A DNA stretch of 64,000 bases, taken from contig JAHHHU010000009.1 of the NCBI GenBank assembly GCA_019359175.1, forward strand, positions 119,873 to 183,872, written 5' to 3'. The notes under the pieces were generated by a model that had not been told where the DNA came from, searched no databases, and was given only the letters and a program-made list of their open reading frames with translations. The stretch's first letter is position 1, and every line of letters begins with the position of its first letter. Shown here piece after piece: positions 52,055-63,400 of this stretch. This stretch comes from Phormidium tanganyikae FI6-MK23 (lineage in GTDB: Bacteria; Cyanobacteriota; Cyanobacteriia; Leptolyngbyales; Leptolyngbyaceae). Made by a program: the position numbers and the translations under genes.

Positions 52055-55000
52055 ATGCTAGATACGGAAAAGACCAAAGAACAATTGCTGGATGAGTTGG
52101 CACAGTTACGCCAGCGCGTTCAGCAATTGGAACAGCGTGAGGAGCAGTGCAAGCAGCGAGAGCAGGGAGCGCATCAAAGGTTAGTCCAGGAACAGACAGC
52201 CCGATCGCAGATTGAGCAATCGCTCCAGGCAGTGATTCAAGAGCGAAACGTCCTTCAGGATCAGCAGCACTTTTTAGAAAAACTGACAGGGATGAGTCCT
52301 GGATTGGTGTATTTGTTTGACGTAATCGAGCAACGCAACACCTACATCAACGCCCGATCGCTCGACCTTCTAGGATATGCACCAGAGACAGTGCTGACGA
52401 TGGGTGCTGACTTTATGGCACAGCGAATGCACCCCGACGATTTTGCCCGAATGCCTGCTCATTTTGAGCAACTTACCACGATGACCGATGGTCATTCCTT
52501 AGAATTGGAATACCGAATGCGTCATGGCAACGGGGAATGGCGATGGTTTAGCAGCCGTGATATCGTCTTTAGCCACACAGCAGATGGAAAGGTGCGTCAA
52601 ATTCTGGGTACGGCTGAAGATATCACGGCACGCAAGCAGGCAGAACACCGCCGCGATATTCAGTATGCGATCGCCCAAATTCTGGCTGAAGCAACGACAA
52701 TATCAGATGCCTTACCCACGATCCTGCAAGCAATCTGTGAAAATTTGGGATGGCAACTCGGAGTGTTCTGGAGTGTCAATCACCAAACGAATTGCCTGCA
52801 CTATAGCGATAGCTGGCGATCGCCCACGACTGCTGCTCACGTCCTGAGTGAGTCCAACTTGCAGACAACGTTCGCTCCTGGGGTTGGGCTACCCGGTCGA
52901 GTTTGGCTAAATCGTCAGCCGCTGTGGATTTCAAACCTGAAAGAAGACAGCAATTTTCCCAGGGCAGCACAGGCAGCACAGGTCGGCTTACAGGCTGTCT
53001 TTGGGTTCCCCATCCTGTTGAGCGATCAGGTTTTGGGTGTGATTGAGTGCTTTTGCGATCGCGTTCAAGAGCCAGATACAGATCTCCTGAATATGATGGC
53101 AGCGATCGGCAGCCAGATTGGTCAGTTTATAGAGCGGAAGCGAACAGAAGCCTCCCTCAAAGAAAGCCACGAACTGTTCCAAAGCTTCATGAATCATAGT
53201 CCGATCGCAGCATCTATTAAAGATGAGGCGGGGCGATACGTCTACGTCAACCCGTGGATTGAGCGAGTTTACCAGCGATCGCAAGCCGATTTGATTGGTA
53301 AAACAGATTTTGAGCTGTTACCGCCTGCCATTGCAGAGCAGTTTCGCGAGCATGATCTGGCAGTATTAACTAGTCGCCAGCTAATGCAAACGCTGGAAAC
53401 CATTCACCACGAGGATGGCGAGCATTGCTATATGTCGTTTAAATTTCCTTTCTGGAATGCGGCAGGGCAGCCGCTCGTGGCGGGAGTGGCGATCGATGTG
53501 AGCGAACGAATTCAAGCTGAAGCTGCCTTACAGCAGCGAGAAGCCGAACTGCGCCTGATTACCAATTCGCTCCCTGTTTTGATTTCGTTTATTGATTCGC
53601 AGCAGCGTTACCGTTTCATCAACCAAACTTATGAGGAGTGGTTTGGGCAATCTGCCAGCGAAATGTGTGGCAAGCATCTCTGCGAGGTGTTGGGGGAAGT
53701 TGCCTATGAAGGCGTTCGTCCTTATGTCGAGCAGGTGTTAGCCGGACACCCGGTTAGCTTTGAGAACGAGATGCCCTACAAAACGATTGGGACAAAAATT
53801 ATTAGCGCGGCTTTTGTGCCTCAGTTTGATCCCCAGGGTCAGGTCGAAGGCTTTGTCGCATTGGTCAGCGATATCACCCAGCGAAAGCAAGCTGAAGAGA
53901 CGTTGCAACAGAGCGAAGAACGCCTGAGAATTGCTCAACAAGCTGCAAACGCAGGTATATGGAACTGGGATATTGCGCTGAATCAGGTGACATGGTCAGA
54001 AGAATATTACGGTCTTTATGGGCTAGATCCAGCCGTCACTCAACCTTCCTATGAGAATTGGCTGAATTCTATCGCTGAGCAAGACCGCGATCTCGTTGAT
54101 CAGTCAGCACGTCAAGCACTGGAACATCAAACTGATCTTAATGTTGAATTTCGTGTTCTCCATCCCAGTCAAGGAGAGCGATGGCTCACGGCGATCGGGC
54201 AAACGTTTTACGATGACGTCAAACAGCCCATTCGGATGACCGGAATTGCGCTGGATATTACCGAGCGTAAGCAGGCAGAAACAGCCCTGCGTGAAAGTGA
54301 AGTTAGGTTTCAGGCGATCGCCCGAAATGTACCGGGAATGATCTATCGATATGTACCCCGTGCGGATGGTTCTGATGTGTTTACTTACGTCAGCTCTGGC
54401 TCGCGCGAACTGCTTGAATTAGAACCAACAGACGTTCTCCAGGATTCAAGCTGCATTTGGAAGCTGTTTCATCCGGATGATCTACCATCGCTGCAAGCAT
54501 CAGTGGCGATCGCGATCAACAATCTGCTGCCCTGGCAATGGGAAGGACGCTTGATTACACCCTCTGGTCGGCTCAAGTGGATTCAGGGCAAATCTCGTCC
54601 AGAGCCTACTGAAGAGGGCATAGTGTGGGATGGCTTATTGATTGACATTACCGAGCGTAAGCAGGCAGAGCAAGCCCTGCGTGAAAGTGAGGAGTGGGCG
54701 CGACTGGCAATTCAGGTGGGTCGGCTCGGCGGGTGGCGGCTTCACTTGGAGACAAACCTGGTTGAGATGGATCAGCGAATGCGGGAAATTTGGGGGGAAC
54801 CAGAGGATGCCGTGATGGTTCCCCTGCCGAGGGTATTGGAGCGGATGCACCCAGACGACCGATCGCGCGTGGCAGATGCCGTGAGTGGTGCGATCGATCC
54901 CCAATCAACCGGGAGCTACGAGATAGAGTACCGGATTGTGTGGAATGACGGCACTGAACGCTGGGTGCTGGCGAAGGGGCAAGCCCAATTTGAGGGAGAG

Positions 55001-57430
55001 GGAGAATCTCAGCGAACGATTGATTTCTTTGGCACATTGCTGGATATTACTGCTACGAAGCAGGGTGAAGCGGAACGCAAACAGGTAGCCGCCGCTCTAG
55101 CTCAGAGCAATCAAACCCTTCAAGCGATCATTCAAGCCTGTCCACTGGCGATTATGGGCTTGCGCTCAGATGGCACAGTGCAGATCTGGAATCCTGCCGC
55201 CGAACGAATCTTTGGCTGGAGCCAACAGGAAGTTTTAGGCAATTTTTTACCCGCAATTCCTGATAATAAGCAGAATGAGTTCTTAACCAACCTGGCAGTG
55301 ACAATTCAGGGACAAGGTTTAACTGGAGTTGAGGCACAGCGTCAGAGGAAGGGCAATGTCCCGTTTGATGTAGAACTCTGGACTGCGCCAGTCGATGAAA
55401 CTCAGGCAGGAATTAGCTGTGTATCGGTCGTTGCCGACATTACCGCTCGTAAACAAACTGAAGCAGCTTTGCGTCTCAGCGAAGAGCGACTGCACAGCTT
55501 TGTCTCAGCGAATGTCATTGGAATTTTGTTTGGAGATCTGGAGGGCGGCATTCAGGAAGCGAATGACGAATTTCTCAGAATTGTGGGATACACCCGTGAA
55601 GATTTGCAGGCAGGAAGGCTGAGATGGATTGATATTACTCCTCCTGAGTATTTGCCGTTGGACGAGGAAGCCATTGTTGAAGCGCGGAGCCGGGGAGCCT
55701 GTACGCCCTATGAGAAGGAATATATTCGCAAAGACGGTCGTCGAGTTCCAGTTTTAATCGGTTTTAGTTTGGCTTATGGGGTGCGAGAAGAGGCAGTTAC
55801 CTTTATTCTGGATTTGAACGATCGCAAGCAGGCAGAAGAATCGTTACGCCAAAGTGAGGAACGGCTACGTCTCGCCTTATCAGTGGGTCAATCAGGAATT
55901 TGGGATTGGGATATTGTCAACAATCACATCACTTGGTCTGAGCAAATTTATCAGTTTCATGGTTTAACGCCCGGCACCTTTAGCGGCAAAGCAGAGGATT
56001 TTGCAGAGCTAATTCATCCTGAGGATCGCACAAAAGTCTTGGCAGCCATTCAGCAGGCGATCGAACAGCGATCGAGCTATGAAACTGAATTTCGGGCTGT
56101 CCAATCCTCTGGGGCAATTCGTTGGCTCTCCACCAAAGGAGGTGTTATTTTCGATTCTCAAGGCTATCCGGTGCGAATGTTGGGGGCGACAATCGACATT
56201 ACTGAGCGCAAAGCGATCGAAGCAGAGCGAGAACAGCTATTGAGACGAGAGCAACTTGCTCGTGAGCAGGCAGAAGCTGCTAACCGGGTGAAAGATGAGT
56301 TCCTTGCGGTGCTGTCCCATGAATTAAGAACTCCTTTAAATCCAATTTTGGGCTGGACGAGACTGTTACGCACTCGCTCATTTGATGCGGCAGCGACCGA
56401 TCGCGCCCTCGATACGATCGAACGCAATGCAAAACTTCAGTCTCAGCTCATCGAAGATCTGCTAGATGTCTCTCGCATTCTTCAAGGAAAAGTAAGATTA
56501 GAGGCTCGCCCCGTTGATCTAGTGACCACGATCGAAGCAGCCCTCGAAACAGTGCGACTGTCAGCGGAAGCAAAAGGCATTCAGATTCAGACTGCATTCA
56601 ATTTTAGGGGTGGACAGGCGAATGGCGATGGGAATCGTCTCCAGCAAATTGTATGGAATCTGCTCTCCAACGCCATCAAATTTACTCCGTCCGGTGGTCG
56701 AGTGCAGGTTCGCCTCGATCGCCTAGGAACTGATGCTCAAATTCAGGTGAGCGACACAGGAGAGGGAATTAGCCCTGACTTCCTGCCTTATATTTTTGAA
56801 TATTTTCGGCAAGCTGATAGCAGCACGACCCGTCGATTTGGCGGATTGGGGTTGGGATTAGCGATCGTCCGTCATCTGGTTGAACTGCATGGCGGTACAG
56901 TGAAAGCGGAAAGTCCAGGTGTCGGTATGGGCACGACCTTTACAGTTCAACTTCCCCTGATGGTATCGGCGTTAACCCCTGATTTAGAGCCACGGTTACC
57001 CACTCAAGAAATGCATCATTTGAATGATGTTTCTATTTTAGTTGTGGATGATGAAGCAGATATGCGGGAGCTGATTCGTTTCATTCTGGAAGAACAGGGG
57101 GCAACAGTTAGGGTAGCAGCATCCGCAGCTGAAGCCTTGCAGCAAATTGCTGAATCATTGCCAGATATTATCATTAGCGACATTGGGATGCCCGAAATGG
57201 ATGGTTACGCTTTAATAAGAGGAATCCGCATGAGCTTATCGAAGCAGGAAAAAATGACTCCCGCAATTGCCTTAACTGCCTATGCCGGGGATGTCAACGA
57301 GCAACAAGCCCTATCTGCTGGATTTCAACGCCATCTTGCCAAACCAATCGAACCAGAACAACTCCTGAAGGCGATCGCGCAGGTAATGGCAGAATCATTC
57401 CAACCTCCTGGTCTTTTGACAAATAATTAA
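52055..57430 (+). CDS. Giant hybrid histidine kinase 2: nine PAS + GAF + HisKA-HATPase-REC
   Basis: The 1791-aa protein begins with a coiled coil (1-70, Gln/Glu-rich). The first PAS (about 72-198) is closely related to PAS 3 of the preceding kinase (LVYLFDVIEQRNTYINAR versus ILYIYDLIEQRNVYVNRQ). A GAF (205-360) follows, then eight more PAS domains to about 1390. HisKA has H1422 in LSHELRTPLNPIL, the HATPase has NLLSNAIKFT and GLGLGLAIV, and the receiver has D1709 in ISDIGMPEMDG. Linkers between PAS domains repeat DITERKQAE(T/Q)ALRESE, in two places nearly identical at DNA level. No membrane helix. It ends 46 bp before the GTG start of the third kinase. Confidence 0.93.
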   Translation: MLDTEKTKEQLLDELAQLRQRVQQLEQREEQCKQREQGAHQRLVQEQTARSQIEQSLQAVIQERNVLQDQQHFLEKLTGMSPGLVYLFDVIEQRNTYINARSLDLLGYAPETVLTMGADFMAQRMHPDDFARMPAHFEQLTTMTDGHSLELEYRMRHGNGEWRWFSSRDIVFSHTADGKVRQILGTAEDITARKQAEHRRDIQYAIAQILAEATTISDALPTILQAICENLGWQLGVFWSVNHQTNCLHYSDSWRSPTTAAHVLSESNLQTTFAPGVGLPGRVWLNRQPLWISNLKEDSNFPRAAQAAQVGLQAVFGFPILLSDQVLGVIECFCDRVQEPDTDLLNMMAAIGSQIGQFIERKRTEASLKESHELFQSFMNHSPIAASIKDEAGRYVYVNPWIERVYQRSQADLIGKTDFELLPPAIAEQFREHDLAVLTSRQLMQTLETIHHEDGEHCYMSFKFPFWNAAGQPLVAGVAIDVSERIQAEAALQQREAELRLITNSLPVLISFIDSQQRYRFINQTYEEWFGQSASEMCGKHLCEVLGEVAYEGVRPYVEQVLAGHPVSFENEMPYKTIGTKIISAAFVPQFDPQGQVEGFVALVSDITQRKQAEETLQQSEERLRIAQQAANAGIWNWDIALNQVTWSEEYYGLYGLDPAVTQPSYENWLNSIAEQDRDLVDQSARQALEHQTDLNVEFRVLHPSQGERWLTAIGQTFYDDVKQPIRMTGIALDITERKQAETALRESEVRFQAIARNVPGMIYRYVPRADGSDVFTYVSSGSRELLELEPTDVLQDSSCIWKLFHPDDLPSLQASVAIAINNLLPWQWEGRLITPSGRLKWIQGKSRPEPTEEGIVWDGLLIDITERKQAEQALRESEEWARLAIQVGRLGGWRLHLETNLVEMDQRMREIWGEPEDAVMVPLPRVLERMHPDDRSRVADAVSGAIDPQSTGSYEIEYRIVWNDGTERWVLAKGQAQFEGEGESQRTIDFFGTLLDITATKQGEAERKQVAAALAQSNQTLQAIIQACPLAIMGLRSDGTVQIWNPAAERIFGWSQQEVLGNFLPAIPDNKQNEFLTNLAVTIQGQGLTGVEAQRQRKGNVPFDVELWTAPVDETQAGISCVSVVADITARKQTEAALRLSEERLHSFVSANVIGILFGDLEGGIQEANDEFLRIVGYTREDLQAGRLRWIDITPPEYLPLDEEAIVEARSRGACTPYEKEYIRKDGRRVPVLIGFSLAYGVREEAVTFILDLNDRKQAEESLRQSEERLRLALSVGQSGIWDWDIVNNHITWSEQIYQFHGLTPGTFSGKAEDFAELIHPEDRTKVLAAIQQAIEQRSSYETEFRAVQSSGAIRWLSTKGGVIFDSQGYPVRMLGATIDITERKAIEAEREQLLRREQLAREQAEAANRVKDEFLAVLSHELRTPLNPILGWTRLLRTRSFDAAATDRALDTIERNAKLQSQLIEDLLDVSRILQGKVRLEARPVDLVTTIEAALETVRLSAEAKGIQIQTAFNFRGGQANGDGNRLQQIVWNLLSNAIKFTPSGGRVQVRLDRLGTDAQIQVSDTGEGISPDFLPYIFEYFRQADSSTTRRFGGLGLGLAIVRHLVELHGGTVKAESPGVGMGTTFTVQLPLMVSALTPDLEPRLPTQEMHHLNDVSILVVDDEADMRELIRFILEEQGATVRVAASAAEALQQIAESLPDIIISDIGMPEMDGYALIRGIRMSLSKQEKMTPAIALTAYAGDVNEQQALSAGFQRHLAKPIEPEQLLKAIAQVMAESFQPPGLLTNN

Positions 57431-57476
57431 TTGGGGCTTGATCATTCACCACGGGAACAGCAGAGGAGCAGCTAGC

Positions 57477-60400
57477 GTGACATTCACATTATCTGGATTG
57501 ACGATTGACGATTTAATTCAAGAAGGAACAAAATCGCTCATTTACCGGGGTGTGAGAGCGGAAGATGGTTGCTCTGTGGTCATTAAAGGGTTGCGTCCAG
57601 AGCAGTGTAGTGCTCGAAATATCGAGCAACTCAAGCATGAATACGCGATCGGACAACAGCTCAACTTACCAGGAACGGTGCGGGCATTGGCTTTAGAATT
57701 CAATCGAGGAGTTCCCTATCTTATTCTGGAAGACTTTGGGGGACAACCGCTCGATCGACTTTTGAGTCAGTTTCGCGAACCTGTTGCCTTTCTCAACATG
57801 GCATTGCAAATTGTAGATGCCCTGGCACAAATCCATCAGCGACACATTGTTCACAAAGATATTAAACCTCAAAATATTATTGTCAATTTAGATCAAAATC
57901 AGGTCAAAATTGGCGATTTCGGATTAGCCGCATTCCTGCCTTACGAAAGCCAAATTATCAGCAATTCTAACCGGATTGAAGGCAGCTTGCCCTATTTGTC
58001 ACCAGAGCAGACTGGACGCATGAATCGCGGCATTGATCAGCGCAGCGATTTGTACTCGTTAGGGGTGACTTTCTATGAAATGCTAACCGGGCAGTTGCCG
58101 TTTCAGGGAAATGATCCGCTGGAGTGGATTCACTGTCATATTGCCAAAACACCGATCGCTCCTATTGCTATCAATCCAGCCATTCCTCAGGTCATATCTG
58201 ACATTATCCTGAAATTGTTGGCAAAGGTAGCAGAAGATCGCTATCAGAGTGCGATCGGATTGCAGACGGATCTAGAGCGTTGCTTGCAGTTATGGGAAAC
58301 GACAGGAGAGATTCTTCCATTTCCGATTGCCGAGCAGGATATCTCCGATCGCTTTCAGATTCCCCAAAAGCTATACGGACGCGAACCAGAAATTACTCAG
58401 CTCCTGACCGTATTTAACCGAGTTGTGGCAGAAGGAAAACCGGAACTGATTTTAGTCTCTGGCTACTCTGGAATCGGGAAGTCTTCTCTGGTCAACGAAT
58501 TGCACAAGTCAATTGTGCAAACGCGAGGCATCCTGATTTCGGGTAAGTTTGATCAATACAAACGCGATATTCCCTACACCACGATCGTTCAAGCATTTCA
58601 AGGATTAGTCCGTCAACTTCTGACTGAGCCAGAAGAAAAGTTAGTGATTTGGCGCGATCGAATTCAATCGGCTGTCGGTAACAATGGCAAGTTGATTACC
58701 GATGTGATTCCAGAAGTCACCCTGATTATTGGCGAACAGCCTCCCATTCCCGTACTAGGTTCAACCGAATCGCAGAACCGCTTCAATCTGGTCTTTCAAA
58801 ATTTTATTAGCGCATTTGCCCAAGCTGACTATCCCCTAGCAATTTTTCTAGACGATATGCAGTGGGCAGATAGTGCAACGCTGAGCCTGATTCAGACGAT
58901 TGCCACAGGTTCAAGTCTTCAGTTCCTCTGCTTCTTACTTGCCTACCGAGATAACGAAGTCGATATTTCTCATCCATTTAACTTGATGGTAGAGAAACTG
59001 AACCAACAGGGAATTCCATTAACAGAAATTGTATTGTCGCCACTTGATCTTGGCTGCGTGAATCAGCTAATTGCAGAGACTCTTCGATGTTCACTTCAGC
59101 AATCAGAACCTTTAGCAGAATTAGTGTTGCACAAGACTGGTGGAAATCCCTTTTTTGTAAATGAGTTTCTCAAAACCTTGTCTCAGGAAAATCTATTACG
59201 TTTCAATTCATCTGAGAAAACTTGGCAGTGGGACATTGACCAGATTGAAACAAAGGGGTTTACCGACAATGTGGTCAATCTGATGATTGAGCGAGTGCAA
59301 AAGCTATCATCAGAGGCTCAACAACTTCTTAAGTTTGCTTCCTGTATTGGGAATCAATTTAATCTAGAGAGTTTGGCGATCGTTGCTGAAAAATCTGCTA
59401 ATACAATCGCAGAAGCACTTTGGGAAGCAGTGCTGCGAGGTTTAATTGCTGTCGGAGAACAAATTGAATCTGCTGAAAAGCACTACTCTTTTGTTCACGA
59501 TCGCATTCAGCAAGCGGCTTATGCGCTCATTCCCGATGCCCAGAAGCAACTCGTTCACCTCCAGATTGGGCGATTGTTGCTCAAAAACCTGAACGCTGAA
59601 CAGTTAGAAGACCGATTATTTGAGGTCGTGAGTCATCTCAATCGCAGTCATGAACATATCACTGGCCTAGAAGAAATTAATCAGCTCGTGCAATTAAATA
59701 TTGCAGCAGGCAAGCGGGCAAAAGCCTCGACTGCTTACGTTCCAGCGTTAAGATTTTTTGATGCAGCAAGCCACCGACTGCCGTCCGATGCCTGGAATAC
59801 TAACTATCCCCAAGTCTTTCATCTCTTTACCGAATTGGCAGAATGTGAGTATTTAACAGGAAATTTAGAGCGAGCAGAGGCTTTGTTTCAGTTACTCCTG
59901 AGCAAAGCTCAAACTAATTTAGATCGAGCAACGATCTATATGCTTCAGATCAGGCTGTATCAGGTTGCAGGGCAATATGACAAGGCATTTAGAGTTGGAT
60001 TGACAGCACTTAAGCTATTTGAAGTTACGTTTCCCGAAACAGATGAGCAGGTACAGCAGGCAATTGATTTAGAGAAGCAACAGGCAACCGTGAATCTGGG
60101 CGATCGTCAAATTGCTGACTTAATTGATGCTCCAGTCATTCAAGACCCAACCCTAAGAACCATTATTAGTCTCCTCACCTCGATAGGGCCACCTGCCTAT
60201 CTTAGTAAGCCCAACTTGTTTCCCCTGGTGGTTCTCAAAGCTCTCAACTACTCGTTGAAATTTGGTAATACCGAAGAATCCTGTTTTGCCTACAGTATGC
60301 ATTCCATGCTGCTGGTCTCGATGTTTCGAGATATTCCGGCAGGTTATGCTTTCTCGGAAATGACGATTCGATTAAATCAAAAGCTGAATGACCCTAAATA

Positions 60401-63400
60401 CAAGGGCACAGTTCTCCACATTCACGGGAGCCATATCAACGTCTGGCGACATCACATGGCAACAGATTTGCCGTTTCTAGAACAGGGATTTCTGGGTTGT
60501 GTGGAAGCGGGCGACATCACAATGGCAAATTACAATGGCTTCCAGGGTTCCTGGCAAATGATCGAAGCCCTTACTCCCCTAACGGATGCCGATCGCGCCA
60601 TTCGGAAATATCTTGCGTTTGCCCAGCAATCGAAGCACGAAGCAGCTTACCAGACGATTCGTTTGCAACAGCAATTTATTCTAAATTTACAGGGACAAAC
60701 GCATCACTTCCAGACGCTAAATGGCGATGAATTTGATGAGGGGCAGACTCTGGCAATCCTGAGACGAACAGAATTTGGGAGCGGCATTGTTTTTTACTAC
60801 ATCATCAAACTGATTGTCTTTTTCACCTACGAGCAATATCAAGAGGCACTCCAGTCTGCTCAGGAAGCGTTCAAAGTTTTAGGTGCAGTGCGATCGCTGC
60901 CAATCGAAGCTAATTACTTATTGCATCACTCCCTCGTCCTAACGGCACTCTATTCAAGCCAATCCAGCAAGGTGCAGGCTGAGTCTCTAGCAACATTGCA
61001 GCAACAGCAACAGCAGCTCCAATATTGGGCAGATTATTGTCCGGCTAACTTCTTACACAAAGCATTGTTAGTGGCGGCTGAGGTTGCCCAAATTGAAGAA
61101 CGTGATTTGGAAGCAATGCGTTTGTATGAGCAATCTATCAAATCTGCTCAGGAGTATGAATTTGTACAGTATGAGGCGTTGGCGTATGAATTGGCGGCAA
61201 AGTTTTACCTAAAACGGAAATTTGAAGCGATCGCCAAAACTTATTTTCAAGAAGCGAGAAATGCCTATTTGCGCTGGGGAGCAGTGGGCAAAGTGACCCA
61301 TCTTGAAGACTGCTATCCGGCTCTGCTGCCTCAGTTCAAACCAGCTTCTCCTAAAGATCCTGCAACGTCCTCTAGCACAACCTTTGTCAGCAGTGGAGTA
61401 CAGCTTGAGATTTTGTCGGTAATTAAAGCATCACAAACCATTTCCAGTGAGATCGTTCTATCCGAACTGCTAAAAACGCTAATGCAAATTGTGATTGAGC
61501 AGGCGGGAGCCGAAGTGGGTTATGTGCTACTATTTCGTCGCGATCGATTGGTCATTGAAGTCGAAGCGAGAGCAAATCGCGCGAACGAGCAACTGAGAAT
61601 TCAACAGTCTATGGCAGATGCTGAAACTTCACCGCTTGTTCCTCAATCGATTCTCAACTATGTACAGCGAACCCAAGAAACAGTCATTTTAGAAGATGCT
61701 GCAACATCTACTCTTTTCTCAGAAGATCCGTATGTGATTCGTAATCAGCCCAAATCTATCCTGTGTTTACCGATCGCTCGCCAATCTAAACTCATTGCTA
61801 TTCTGTATTTAGAAAATAATTTAGCAACCAAAGCGTTCACGCAAGCCCAGTTTTCTGCGTTGGAGATCTTATCGGCCCAAATCGCGATTTCATTAGAAAA
61901 CGCTCAACTGTATCAGGAATTAGCCGAAAGCCGAGAACAGCTCAATCTGGCTTTGCAGTCCGGGCAAATTGGCGTTTGGAGTTGGGACGTGGTGAACGAC
62001 CGGGTCGAATGGGACGACCAAATGTATCAAGCATTCGGCGTGAGCCGTGAAACGTTTAGCTGTACGTTAGAGGCTGTTCTGGGCTGTATTCACCCCAATG
62101 ATCGCGACTATTTCACCCAAACGCTCAGCCAAACTTTGGCAGATCGAATAGAACATAACCTGGAATATCGGGTTGTTTTTCCTGATGGCACAATTCACCA
62201 GATTGCAGCGAGAGGCCGTCCCTTTTTTGACGAAGTGGGGCAGCCGATTCAGATGACAGGAATTGTACTGGATATCACCGAACGTAAATTAGCAGAAAAG
62301 CGGCAGTTACAGCTTCTTCAGGAGCAAACTGCCCGTGCCGAAGCAGAATCTGCGAACCGGATAAAAGATGAGTTTTTGGCAGTGCTATCCCATGAGCTGC
62401 GATCGCCCCTTAATCCCATTCTGGGCTGGTCACGGCTGCTGCGTACCCAAAAATTATCTGATGCAAAAAGAGTACAGGCATTGGAGACGATCGAGCGTAA
62501 TGCCAAACTGCAATCTGAACTGATCGAAGACCTGTTAGATGTATCGCGAATTCTGCAAGGGAAACTGAGTCTCAATACTGCTCCAGTAAATTTAGTACCA
62601 ATGATACAAGCAGCCGTTGAAACAATGCGCTTAGCAGCAGAAGCAAAATCAATTGAGATTAAGATGAGTCTTGATCCTCATATTGGACAAGTGCTGGGAG
62701 ATTCAAATCGCTTACAGCAGGTTGTCTGGAATCTCATTTCCAATGCGGTGAAATTTACGCCAACCAGAGGACGGGTAGAGGTGAAGCTAGAGCAAGTCGA
62801 AATTGAGCCTAACGAATTGGAAATTCAAAATGGAGCGAACTCTCAGCTTGCTTACGCTCAAATTAGCGTGATCGACACAGGCAAGGGCATTCACCCATCG
62901 TTCCTACCCCATGTTTTTGAATACTTCCGTCAAGCGGATAGTGCGACGACCCGTAAGCATGGGGGCTTGGGATTGGGGTTGGCGATCGTGCGCCATTTTG
63001 TCGAACTGCACGGAGGCACAGTTCAAGCTGAAAGTGCGGGAGAAGAGTTAGGCGCAACGTTTACGGTCAGACTCCCGCTGATGCCTGTTCAATCGACGGT
63101 ACAGGGAAGCATTCAACCCTTAGAACCTGCATTCACCCTGAATGGGCTTCAGATTCTTGTGGTTGACGACGACACTGACACTCGCGAGGTTGTTGCCTTT
63201 ATATTAGAACAAGCAGGAGCAAACGTTTTAACGGCCGCTTCAGTTGCCGAGGCATTGGCAGTATTATCACAGTCCCAGCCAAATCTCTTGCTCAGTGACA
63301 TTGGAATGCCGGATATGGATGGCTATATGCTGATTCGTCAAGTCAGAACCCTACTTCCAGAACAGGGCGGAAAAATTCCGGCAATTGCCCTCACTGCCTT

